The notes below the pieces were generated by a model. It was given only the letters and a program-made list of their open reading frames with translations. It was not told the DNA's origin and did not search any database. 64,000 nt of DNA from Silurus meridionalis (taxonomy: Eukaryota > Chordata > Actinopteri > Siluriformes > Siluridae): contig NC_060886.1 in assembly GCF_014805685.1 (NCBI RefSeq), positions 19,140,608 through 19,204,607 on the forward strand, given 5' to 3'. The position numbers and the translations under genes are program-made. Positions 53,804-64,000 of this stretch are shown here, in pieces. Numbering within the stretch: position 1 is the stretch's first letter; the number at the start of each line of letters is the position of its first letter.

Positions 53804-56220
53804 ATAATAAACTCATAATGCATACTCACATAATTTGCACCGCTCCTCAGAGGCAGTTGTACGGCTCGTAGGCACTGGACTGGAAGTTGGGAACAAACCC
53901 TTTTCCGAGCTTAGACATGCTGAACTGCTTTATCCTGGTCATAGTTGTAATGGCTCCAAAGCCTTTCATAGAGGCCTTTCATAACCCTAACCCTAACCCA
54001 AAAAAAACATGAACCTTGACCATGAACATGTGTGTTCATTGCGCTGCATTTCTAAACAGATGTTTTTGCAGATGCTGTAGCTGTATGTTTAGAAAAACAA
54101 GTTTATGACCTTATGACTAAAGAACTTCTCAAATTACAGGCTGCTCCAGCAGAGTCAGTAGTTCTTTGTTTGTGAAGGTTTAAAAACCAAACAGCAAAAA
54201 TATTAAGAACACACAGTGTCTGTGTGCTGGGTGCCTTTACAGATCAGAATGCACTAAAAAAGATGCCATTATAAAATAAACTTTTGTCCTAAAATTAAAT
54301 GAAAATTATCGACCAGCCCCTAGTTTTAAAAAACTACTTAGACAAACACAAAAACTCCAGTACTTAGATATATGTTGTGGATAGAAATATGTGGCAACAT
54401 GTTAATTAATTTGTGATGACATTAAGTTTTAAAACTTTAATTGGAACGTAGTATAAGAAGTTTTTCCTGTTGTTAACCAGAAGGAACCCTTAAACCTACA
54501 TACTGTTTCCATATAACAAGAGAAACTTTTCAGAGAAGTGAAAAACTTCAATAATTATTAGGGCATTTTAAAATCAAACAATTATATGGTAATGCACTAG
54601 ATGTATAAATACAGTAAACAAATATAGTAATACTGACACTGAGAACACTGTGCTGACTGTAAAATAACACCGTAAATACTTTAAAACTATTCTAAAGCCA
54701 ATTTCTAATAATTCTGGTCTATTACTATTCATATAAATATGTACACATAATATTTAACAGAATGGTATTTAGCATAAAACCAGAATTTCATATATTATTT
54801 GCCATGTTATGTAGAAATCTTTGGTGCAAGATCGCATTACTCAGATGTCTCAACATTTTGATTTTCTACCATCACTTTTATGAAAGCTATAGTTTAGCAA
54901 CAGTCAACTAGCAACAAAGTACTAATATATAGAATAAGAGTCAACAAATATAATTTGTATTGAGATGTTTGGCCAGACTGCAGTTAACTAAAATGCAGCA
55001 AGTCAGCATCTACTGAAATGCAGTGGGCCATGCATTTTACACCTAGGCCTTCAGTGGTGTCCTACCTGAATCAATCTACCTGTTAATACCACTTATATGA
55101 CATCACGGCTATAGAAACTATCAATAATATACAAAAACAAAGTATAACAGTCGTGTGAAAAAGTGAAAATGATGACATTTTTGTAAGCCTGGGGCCTTGA
55201 AGTGGTCAAACTGCAGTCATTGGGTGGTGCAGAAGCAGCGCACCTGAGGGAAAAAATATGAAATGAAGAGAATGGGCTATCGGGGGGAATTGAATATACA
55301 TGGATGACAATCCTAATAAATCTGAGTAAGTAGGAAAAGGGTAAAAGTGTACAGTGTACATATGGACACTGGTAATAGTTACACATTATATATTTCTATA
55401 TCTAAAACATTTTACATGTCTAAATGTCTAAACATTTTAAATGCTTTGGGGAAATTCTGGATTGATGTAGCAAGGAAGAATGAGTCAAATGTATTATCTT
55501 GGAATTTTGGGTTAGCTGATGTATAACATCTGTTGTTTTTGTTCTCAAATTTTCCCATTTTGTGCAGTGCCTTGTATGCTCCTGTTTAGGGCCCTTTTTC
55601 ATTACTTGTTAGGTGCAATTTGTTATAGTTAAGAATTAATTCCAGGTTCACTGAATTGATTTATATTGCTGTGACTTTAAAAAGCAAGCTTGTCACAGGA
55701 ATATTTAAAGCCAATAAATAAATATAACTCTTATTAAAATTACAAAAAGAAGGAGACAAGCAATACACAAAGATTTTAGTTTATGTTTTGTTGTGCAAAA
55801 ATATAGAAAAAAATTTAAATACTGAATAGTTTTATAAGCTTGAGTTTTCCACCTGTTAATTGCAAGGAAAAAGTCTGTAGCATTCTGGAGAGTAAACAGT
55901 GAGAGTTCTCTCCAGTCGCTTATTTAAAAATTGTGCTGACCAAATAAAATCAAATAACTACCACATTTTGTCCCCATAAAAACACACAACTTGCCTCTAT
56001 GACCCTTTTCCTACTGAAATGGTAAAACAGTCTTACGTCTGTCCATCTACTCAAGTAGACAGGCCCCTCTGGCAATGACTTCTTATTCTTATTGATGACC
56101 ATCTATCTGAGTAGTCATAAATTCTGTTTTAATTGGTATAGTCTGTTTTCTTTTTTTTCAAACATCAGACTCAAATTTCACAAGGCTAAGTTTTATACTT
56201 TTTAATAATTTTTACCTAAT
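53804..56220. other. Intergenic region between adam23 and cmklr2, left part
   Basis: No gene recognised. A short telomere-like CCCTAACCCTAACCC run lies at about 53984-53999, and the second copy of the dispersed repeat at 55020-55165. Confidence 0.4.
55020..55165 (+). repeat. Dispersed fish repeat, copy 2
   Basis: GGGCCATGCATTTTACACCT, CTTCAGTGGTGTCCTACCTG and CAAAGTATAACAGTCGTGTG are diverged from copy 1 at 53366. Confidence 0.6.
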
Positions 56221-56229
56221 AATTTTTGT

Positions 56230-56945
56230 CATAGCTAGTCTTACTGGAGTCCCTAGTTGCACTCTGATCACATGACACAGTGTCCTTAACTATTATGTAA
56301 TAATAAGCAGACATTAAAACCCATGTTTCTCGCTCCCTGACACTCCCTCTACTCTTTATCTCTTTTTCTCATTGCAGAGCTAAATGTGCTTCTGGGGTAC
56401 CAGTGATCTTTCTTCTTTCCAGACCTCCTGATTCATTCTGATGCCCTATCTCTGAATGGTGTTCTCAATTAGAGATCCCTCAGTGCAGCTAAGAATGGTT
56501 CCACATGAACAATCTAAAGGTGACTGTGGAAGTTTAAACTCAAGAACCATGAAGATTGATCTGGACTTTAATTAAAATAAACAGTATATAAACTAATTTA
56601 AACTGCTTCACTGGCTTGGGACTGCAACTGCCATGAACAGTTTTGCTTTCAAGTGAACAGCTGATGTTCGACAATGACTTAACTAAAATCAGTGTGCATT
56701 CACTGTCCCCCAAATAAGGATCAGTTCCGTTCTGAGTCTAGTTCCTCTTAAGGTTTCTTCCTCATATCATCTCAGGGAGTTGTTTCTTGACACATTTTCT
56801 ATTGGCTTGCTCATTAGGAATAAACTTATAGGGACTTAATTTATGATGCTGACATTTATATTTGTAATCTATTTCTGTAAAGCTGCTTTGGGACAAGGAC
56901 CATTGTTAATGTCCTCTGTTACTGTGCTATACAAGTAAAATTGCA
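56230..56945 (+). mobile_element. Old L2-like LINE 3' fragment
   Basis: CCTCTTAAGGTTTCTTCCTC, ATCTCAGGGAGTTGTTTC and TAAAGCTGCTTTGGGACAAG align with the 3' tail of the LINE at 33640-33850 but are strongly diverged. No coding frame is left. Confidence 0.65.
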
Positions 56946-56949
56946 CTCA

Positions 56950-57130
56950 GAGAGTATAAGGGCAAAAAATGTGGACACTTGACTATTGCTCTCCCCTCTG
57001 CTGCTATAACAGACTACAGTCATCTCAGAAGATTTTCTCAGAATAGATTTTGGACCATGGCTACAGGTATTTGTGCCCATTGATCCACAAGAGTGCATGA
57101 GTATATGCAAGATGGCCTGTATCTATTAGG
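56950..57130 (-). mobile_element. Tc1-like relic fragment
   Basis: GCTGCTATAACAGACTACAG, GATTTTGGACCATGGCTACA and TTTGTGCCCATTGATCCACA belong to the same relic family as 4556-4830. Confidence 0.45.
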
Positions 57131-57910
57131 CTCTGGTTAATATTTAGTGTCCTGTTGTTCAGGCCAAGTTTTTTCCCTTAAAGCTTGGTAACCCATATTT
57201 GGCTTGGCACATGAATGTGAATGGCTGTGTCAATGTCTGGATTTAATTTCATAATCTTCAAATGCCAATGCATTGCAGTTGTGCCAGTCAAGAGCACAAG
57301 TATCTAACAAATATAAGTTCATGGCTTTAAAATTTTGAGAAAAAAGTTAAAAGTACAGAGAAAAGAAAGTATATTCAGGCATAAAGTCGGTATGTAATTT
57401 TTACAGCTTTAAGCATACAATCATGTAAGCGATATCCTTGACTTTCCCTCTCTCATGGCAAAAAAACCTGTTGGCATTCATGCATAGACACCCTGGGGAC
57501 ACAGTGTGTGTTTGTTTTACTCTTTTAGAATTTCTAAATAATATGGTATTTCTACTTGAACAAACCTGGGAAATGCAGAATTCTGAGCTTAAAAGAGTCA
57601 TTTTGTTTTAGACTATATATTTATTTGTATTTGATCTGTTTTAGCAGGTTTAATTGATTTAAGTTGCAAGTTTTTCCTAAAGCATGCACCCTCTAACTCA
57701 TTAAAGCCTGTAAAAATATATTGTTAAATATTTCACACTGTATTGTCACATCAAACAAATATGTACAGCATATAAACTTAAAGAAATTGAATTCTTATTT
57801 CTGCTAAGTCTGTCATCAACTCTACAGTCTGCATGTGCTGAGCCTGTGTTTGTAGAGGAAACTATAGCCAGGCTGGCATAATGTTTTTTTAACACTCACA
57901 CCACCCCTGA

Positions 57911-57913
<3 letters not shown>

Positions 57914-57969
<56 letters not shown>
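57914..57969. repeat. (CA)n microsatellite
   Basis: About 28 CA units. Confidence 0.97.
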
Positions 57970-57971
<2 letters not shown>

Positions 57972-58756
57972 CCTTAAATAAAATGTCAACAATGGCGAGT
58001 ATCTACTTTTCAAATCAAAACACATATTTAAAAAGAATTCAAGCACATATCAGCAGATGCTTTATGGCTGGATCTTTGCTTCAGCATGTCACATTACCAG
58101 CCTGAAAGAGTCAAGCAATTTTTTTGAGAGATCAAAGAGAAAGCTTAGGCTGCTTTGTGATCAAGGCAGATGCTTTAAATCCTCGATGAGAATGACTATC
58201 CGAATGTGTGAACCAGGATGTCTATTATATTTATCTTGACTGTGCTAAAAAATTCTTATTCCTTAATGTATATTCAATATTTTGGAAAGATAAGAGGATT
58301 TTATGTAATGCCCTTATTTAAACACTCTTTGCTCTAACACTCTTTTCACTGATAGCAAAGCTTAATGCTAAGTTCTCGTCAGCATTATTTTTAACTTTGC
58401 CTTCTCTTGTGAAAGTCTGTTTTCGTTTTTCTCCAACTTATTGTGCAATCTTGAATCATTTGACTGGATAAACTTAGTCTTAGAATAATGCTGATAACTG
58501 ACAAATCTTCTAACTTGATTCAGCTTGTCTTTTAATGAAATAAAGTGTTAAAATACCCGTTGCACCACACATCATGATGATGATGATGATCATGATGATT
58601 ATCATTACTACTACTGCTAAAAATAGTAAGAGAAGTTATAATGCCTGTTTTTAAATTGCACTGTAATTTCTGTACTGCAAAAAAGTCATACTACCAAGTG
58701 AAAATATCTTGAATATGTTGAATATTAATCTTTGTTTCTATATAAATGAGTATATA

Positions 58757-58759
<3 letters not shown>

Positions 58760-58819
<60 letters not shown>
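58760..58819. repeat. (TA)n microsatellite
   Basis: About thirty TA units. Confidence 0.97.
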
Positions 58820-58822
<3 letters not shown>

Positions 58823-59179
58823 CTTATTATTAATATTATTATAAACGTATATTTCCACACATTTTCACACCAACCGTGCAGTTCTTCTTCTGGCAGACAA
58901 AATTGCTTCTTTCTTGAAAACGTTGAAAAAAGAGCAACAAATTGTCAGCTGATATAATTGGGGGTTTTAAACATGACTTGAGTACAAATGGCTTGAATGG
59001 GGGTTTAATAATAATTTTATTTTTTAATACAAATTAAAAAATACTACATACATTTCATACTACAATATATGCAAGATATTCACTTGTTTTTATTTTGCAG
59101 TGCAGTATTTGGCTTTTCTTGTTTTGGGATTGATCTAGTTTTTCTTTTCTGACCATTCTCAGAGGCTCTTTTGCATTCC

Positions 59180-59300
59180 TCTGCAGCCGCAGCGTGTGAC
59201 GTGTCGCAGGATCTGCGCACTGAGACACACACACACACACGCACGCACGCGCGCGCGCGCACGATCTTCCTGCACCGCTATCGCTCAGAGCGCATCATAA
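59180..59300 (+). promoter_or_regulatory. cmklr2: Probable cmklr2 promoter with alternating CA/CG tract
   Basis: It is CpG-rich (GCAGCCGCAGCGTGTGACGT, including a CRE-like TGACGT) and holds a run of alternating purine-pyrimidine at about 59224-59263, (CA)n passing into (CG)n. It lies directly upstream of the leader exon that ends at the GTAAGT donor of 59409. Function is inferred from position and composition. Confidence 0.5.
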
Positions 59301-59779
59301 TCTAACACACTGAACACAGCAGACTGAACACAAAGAGGAAGAGCGGCACTATCAACATTACTAGCATTGTCACAGACTGCAGGAACTGCTGCTGGAAGTG
59401 CTGAACGGTAAGTGTCTGTGTTTTTTTCTAAAATATCTTTCCCGTTATTGTACGAGCTGTTGTACTGCTTCATAACGGAATAACGGGCTCTTTTACCCAC
59501 TTCACTATTACATGACTTACCATATCATGTAACTATCTGTACTATGTAAAGCACCACACCCTAAAAGATTGTTTGTATATTCCTCTTGCTTTTGTAAATG
59601 TTAAAATCAGATAACCAGCTGCTCAATGCAAGAATCTGATCTTGTACATGCAGATAAGATCTACTAAAATGTGCTTTAGGATTAATCGTCAATGAAAATC
59701 TATTCGTTTACTTTCATCTTAAACCTGATTAGTATTGTGTTTAACTTTCAAAAGTGTAGATTTATCAATAACCTCTCCC

Positions 59780-59780
<1 letters not shown>

Positions 59781-59848
<68 letters not shown>
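59781..59848. repeat. (CA)n microsatellite in cmklr2 leader intron
   Basis: About 34 CA units. Confidence 0.97.
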
Positions 59849-59850
<2 letters not shown>

Positions 59851-60681
59851 CCTCGCACACCCATTTAAAAATCAGTGTGAAAACATCTGAGGGAGGACAT
59901 TTCTGTGGTTATGTTATGCAATAAGGAATAAGTTTTCTCATTTCAATGAGATTCAATATAGTGACATTTCATTCCTGATAAACTGCTAAAAATTAAAAAT
60001 TAAAAATTAAATACAACAAAATATCTGGGCAGTTCATGGAACAAGAAATTATTTATTTACATCACTACTGGTTTGTCAAATTTTTGTGAAAGAATAATAT
60101 TTACTGTGGTTTTCATACCCTACTGGTCCAGGGTGGTCACTGCTTCATTCAAACTCCAATACAGTTTCCACTATACTGTTAGATGTTTTTTTTTTCTTTT
60201 CTTTTTTCATTTACAGGTCCATCTCACATGATCAGAGAAAAGCTGTACTTTTACCCAGTTTTCAAAAAGTCAGAAGGCCATTTCCCTATCCAGTATAAAC
60301 AAATATACTACAAACCTAACACTATTTATAACAGCCAGAGCTCTGCAGAAAATATTCACAAAAAACCACACATATGTGAAGGTATTTAAATTGAATGATG
60401 CATGTTGTTTGAATAAGGATTAGTCATGCGCTGAGAGGGGTGAAAATATTGGCTGTGTGGGTGACCTGTGGCTGAGATTTTCCCTGATTGTGGGCAGAAG
60501 GGTTAGCTGACTGACATAAGCATTCATAAAACTCATAGTTGCACAATAGGATGAAAGACAGGATGTGGGTTGTATTAGCAAAGCATAACAATGTGTGAAT
60601 TCTACACCCATACACAAGGTTTGGGAGAGGGTTGTGCCATTAGTAACACCATTTTAATCAATGCTTTACCCTTCTGCCTGA

Positions 60682-60727
<46 letters not shown>
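60682..60727. repeat. (CT)n microsatellite acting as polypyrimidine tract
   Basis: About 23 CT units end ten bases before the AG acceptor of the second cmklr2 leader exon. Confidence 0.95.
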
Positions 60728-60730
<3 letters not shown>

Positions 60731-61025
60731 CTCGCAGGAAGAGACCTGAAGACCCGGGAGTCGATCAAAACTGTGGATTAGTGCAGAACCTTTGAGCAAC
60801 AACACACAGTAAGACACAGATTTGAGATCTGTCTCAGGCAGAATTTTTTATTAAAAACTGAATAACAGAATAACCGAATAATTTAGTGACAGTATCATTT
60901 TTACTTGCTACACTTTATAGTTAGTAGGTTGCTGGTATTTTCTTGCTGAATGTTTTCACACTGATATTTTTGCTGACATTTTTGCCCTTTTTTTAATTTA
61001 TAGCAACAGTCATACAAACTCCACA

Positions 61026-62093
61026 ATGATGGACCTGGAGGAAACTGACTATGGCAATCTCTCTTATGAATATTCGGAATATGGCGATTTTGAGGAGTTG
61101 AAAGAAGAGACTTACGTCCAGAAAGAGACTCTGCATCTTATTTCTGTGGTCATCTATTCCTTAGCAATGGTGATTGGTGTAATTGGGAATGGCATTGTGA
61201 TCTGGGTCACTGGATTCAAAATCAAACGGTCAGTTAAAAGTGTGTTGCTCCTGAACCTTGCTATTGCTGATTTTGTGTTTGTCCTTTTCCTACCTTTCTC
61301 CATTGATTATGTGCTGCACGACTTTCATTGGAACTTTGGTTTGGTAATGTGCAAGCTGAACTCTTTTGTGTGTACAATGAACATGTATGCTAGTGTGCTG
61401 TTCCTCACTGTGCTCAGTCTACATCGCTACATTGCTATTGCACACACTAGTTGGAACAGAAGTTTCCATACTGTGCGGGGGGCCTGGGTAGTCTGTGCAT
61501 TAATCTGGTTCTTATCTATCCCACTCAGTAGTCCAGCTCTAATATTTAGAGAAACACTACAGTATCACAAAAAGGTTGTGTGTTTCAACAACTTCCATGA
61601 GAATTTACATGTTAGTAAGGTGATACACGTTTCTATGGTGTTTCTCCGCACTGCAGTTGGCTTCCTTCTGCCGTTCCTCACCATCACTGTGACTGCTATT
61701 TTATTGACCAGAAAGATGAAGCAGCTTGGCAGTGTACGTATTTCCAGCTTTTCCAAAATGATCTCAGTGGTTATTGTGGTTTTCTTTCTGTGCTGGGCAC
61801 CGTTTCACACCTTTAGCCTTATGGAGCTCACTATGCACCACTCAATCACGCTGCATCATGTCCTGACTGTGGGCTTCCCACTGGCTACCAGCCTGGCTTT
61901 TTTCAACAGCTGCATCAACCCCATACTTTATGGGCTGTTAAATAAGAAAGTGTGGGGGATTGTCAAGAGTTCTTGCATAAGACTCACTAAGAACTCACTG
62001 AGAGAGCTCAGCCACAACCTATCTGAGACTGAGACAGTTTCAGTTCCAGGAAGCTGCTCACCTGAAGAACCCACTGTCTACACTAGTGTCTGA
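61026..62093 (+). CDS. cmklr2: Chemerin receptor 2 (GPR1), seven-transmembrane GPCR
   Basis: This single coding exon of 355 residues is about the length of human GPR1. The N-terminus MMDLEETDYGN resembles human MEDLEET and carries an N-glycosylation site (N11), followed by many Tyr, Glu and Asp. Seven hydrophobic helices are visible: TM1 with GNGIVIW, TM2 with LNLAIADF, TM6 with CWAPFHTF and TM7 with NSCINPILYG. Cys109 and Cys186 should form the TM3-ECL2 disulfide. SLMELTMHHS matches SIWELTIHHN of human GPR1. The DRY motif reads HRY (His133-Arg134-Tyr135). A Ser/Thr-rich C-tail ends YTSV. The family binds chemerin, with weak G-protein signalling and clear beta-arrestin recruitment. It neighbours adam23 as in human 2q33. 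cmklr1 is the main alternative, but the N-terminus and synteny favour cmklr2. Confidence 0.9.
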   Translation: MMDLEETDYGNLSYEYSEYGDFEELKEETYVQKETLHLISVVIYSLAMVIGVIGNGIVIWVTGFKIKRSVKSVLLLNLAIADFVFVLFLPFSIDYVLHDFHWNFGLVMCKLNSFVCTMNMYASVLFLTVLSLHRYIAIAHTSWNRSFHTVRGAWVVCALIWFLSIPLSSPALIFRETLQYHKKVVCFNNFHENLHVSKVIHVSMVFLRTAVGFLLPFLTITVTAILLTRKMKQLGSVRISSFSKMISVVIVVFFLCWAPFHTFSLMELTMHHSITLHHVLTVGFPLATSLAFFNSCINPILYGLLNKKVWGIVKSSCIRLTKNSLRELSHNLSETETVSVPGSCSPEEPTVYTSV

Positions 62094-64000
62094 AGGAAAA
62101 GAGTTAAACACAAGTGCTAACTTCTTTAACATTTAAAATAAGGTGTGTATATGTATGTATGTATGTATGTATGTACATGCTTTAGAAATCTGATGACATA
62201 TAGAAAATATACATTTATATGTAATCTAGTTTCTATTTCTATTTTCTATTTTTGAGATCATTAGCATTGTTAATGATCTTAAAACTTGCAAATGTCTCTT
62301 TTATTTCACACATGGCTAATACCAGGGAGTTTTTATAATTTGATTTTATTTGAAGTCAGTCTCGTTTGGGTGATTGTACATTTTGCAAAGTGGAAAATAT
62401 GAGCAAGGTTTGTCCCGACCACGTCTCACAGACTTGGGGGAAAGTGAAGAACCTGAAAATCTACTTTAGTACAAGACATGTTTCCAACCCCTTTTCTACA
62501 AACAAGGCACAATTTTTAAAAAGAAATGTTCAATTTCATTTTGTCTTATTGAACCATGTGTATTTTTATACTCTTAAAAAGCACTTTAATGGGAACACTA
62601 TACTATTTTAGGATGGAGCCTCCCTTTGCTCTCAAAACAGCCTCAATTCTTGATCCCATGGATTCCACAAGATTTTGGAAGCCTTCCATTGACATTCTGG
62701 TCCAAAATTCCTGCATTTTTCAAGGTGCACTTTTTATGCTGCAAATCTTCTTTCCGCCACATCACAAAGGTGTTCTATTGGGTTCGGAACTGAGGACTGG
62801 GAAGGCCACTGAAGAGAACTGAACTTACTGTTATCCTGGAAGTAGTTATTAGAAGACTAAGGTAAATAGTCCACATGAATTGAGTGTATGCTAATATAAG
62901 TTACTGCCAGCATGCTGTATATTCTTTTAGCCTGTCAGGATAAATGTGTCCTTGAAAATAGCAAAGGTGTTCCCTTATTTTTTTTTTTTATTATTTTTTT
63001 TTTTAATGGAACCAATATTTGGAATATGTATGAATACCATGATTGTTCTTTGCAAACTGCAATCAGATTCCCCTTGTGTTTTTTTGTTTGTTTTGTTTTT
63101 TATTACTGAATCAGAGAAAAAAGCTAAATAACATGTTTTGAAACTGCTATACAGCATATTGCTCACACTCCCAAGTTTGGACTGTGTATTTTAGAAGTTT
63201 GTTAAGAAATGTCTTTTTGTAGTAAACAATAATGTGTACACTGGAGTGCTGTGAGAGATATACAAGGCAGAAGTCAAGGCAGTCCAAGGCAGGTATTTTC
63301 TGAGTATGTAGCTGCTGATTTGCTTTTATGTAATAAATATACTACAAAAAAATATTCTAATGAATATATTATTAATAAATCTGCTGTCCAGATTGAATTT
63401 TTTAATTTTGGTTTGTTTTCAATAGGTGCTCTTTCCTGTTATTCATGTTCACAGTTTCCAGCTGCCTTAAAGATGAGTCACAGTAAAGTTACACATGTTC
63501 TGCATGTGCCCGAACTTATGAGAGACTGCAAAACAGACATTATAAAAGTGCTTGCATGAGGCACAGGTTTACTGAGCAAAAAGTCTCTTTTTTCCACAAC
63601 ATTTAAAAGGTATTAAGTGGAAATTAACCTGTCAGTGCAAAGCCTCTTTCCCTATTCAGTCCGCTTATTACAGTTTCTTCTGCTTGTGTATCAGAAAGAC
63701 ATACTCACCATCCACTTTAAATCAAAATGGGAAAATGTGACCTGTTGCATGGTGGTTGGTGTCAAAAGGGCTAGGTGGAGATTTCCTAAAAACTGCTGAT
63801 TACCTGGGATTTTCACACAGTCTCTGGAGTTGCTGTGAAAAACAAAAATTATTGAGTGAGCGACAGGTCTGAAGGTGGAAATGACTTGTTGATAAGAGAG
63901 GTCAGAGGGAAATGGTTCGTAAAATGGTGTGAAAAACATCATGTGAACAAAGGGTCTGCTAAGACACATTGTTGATCGATATCAAGGGTACAGACCAAAC
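62094..64000. other. cmklr2 3'UTR and downstream intergenic sequence
   Basis: A short (TATG)n run lies at 62152-62174. About 62610-62820 resembles a diverged interspersed repeat (GGAGCCTCCCTTTGCTCTCA, GATTTTGGAAGCC). T-rich runs occur at 62974-63005. No further gene was recognised up to the window edge. Confidence 0.45.

Larger units (their letters stand above)
57131..59175. other. Intergenic region upstream of cmklr2
   Basis: Mostly AT-rich unique sequence with (CA)n at 57914-57969, GAT repeats near 58575-58600 and (TA)n at 58760-58819. No exon seen. Confidence 0.45.
59300..61025 (+). other. cmklr2: cmklr2 5'UTR: two leader exons plus start of the coding exon
   Basis: A leader exon (start uncertain) ends at about 59408, before GTAAGTGTC. 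A second leader exon, 60738-60808, has acceptor TTTTCTCGCAG and donor GTAAGACA. The coding exon starts at 61004 after TTTATAG, 22 bases upstream of the ATG. Leader introns contain (CA)n at 59781-59848 and (CT)n at 60682-60727. Confidence 0.6.

Noticed and set aside
53984..53999. CCCTAACCCTAACCC as an interstitial telomere
   Set aside because: Barely more than two units; chance or repeat-derived sequence explains it.
63691..63969. 92-codon minus-strand ORF near the right edge
   Set aside because: No recognisable domain and no supporting exon structure; one donor-like site inside is not enough to call a gene.

Overview
The window is a piece of a ray-finned fish nuclear chromosome, most likely an ostariophysan and possibly a catfish (the species is an inference). 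The evidence is split genes with GT-AG introns, vertebrate-specific gene families, tRNA-derived SINEs, L2-type LINE sequence, many Tc1/mariner copies and very dense CA, TA and CT microsatellites. No bacterial, plasmid, phage or CRISPR-like feature was found.

Layout. (1) 1-3415: a possible tiny first exon of a minus-strand gene at the left edge, then the last eight exons of a plus-strand coiled-coil gene, probably flacc1. (2) 4868-10954, minus: a complete DED-containing initiator caspase, best read as casp10 (ten coding exons, 506 codons, all phases join). It lies tail-to-tail with the coiled-coil gene, as human CASP8 and FLACC1 do. (3) 14292-15891, minus: fam237a, a secreted neuropeptide precursor in two coding exons plus an upstream non-coding exon. 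(4) 22713-52811, minus: a complete adam23. Its 26 coding exons give 769 codons plus stop, and an alternative transmembrane exon is also present. (5) 61026-62093, plus: cmklr2 (gpr1), a chemerin-receptor-family GPCR with an intronless ORF and two upstream 5'UTR exons.

Much of the rest is mobile DNA. It includes a 5'-truncated L2-like LINE and a TRT-like (DD37E) Tc1 transposon in adam23 introns, two copies of another Tc1 family, hAT-like non-autonomous elements, SINEs, decayed Tc1 relics, LINE tails and several hairpin-forming inverted repeats.

The genes do not form one pathway. casp10 acts in death-receptor apoptosis. fam237a encodes a ligand family reported to act on GPR83. adam23 is a protease-dead neuronal adhesion protein. 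cmklr2 is a peptide receptor. All have human counterparts on 2q33, in two blocks several megabases apart that here lie side by side. I found no convincing undescribed biological system. The most notable items are the paired 91-nt transmembrane exons of adam23, the splice sites formed by microsatellites, the inverted repeats, and sequence departures in the receptor and caspase signature motifs.
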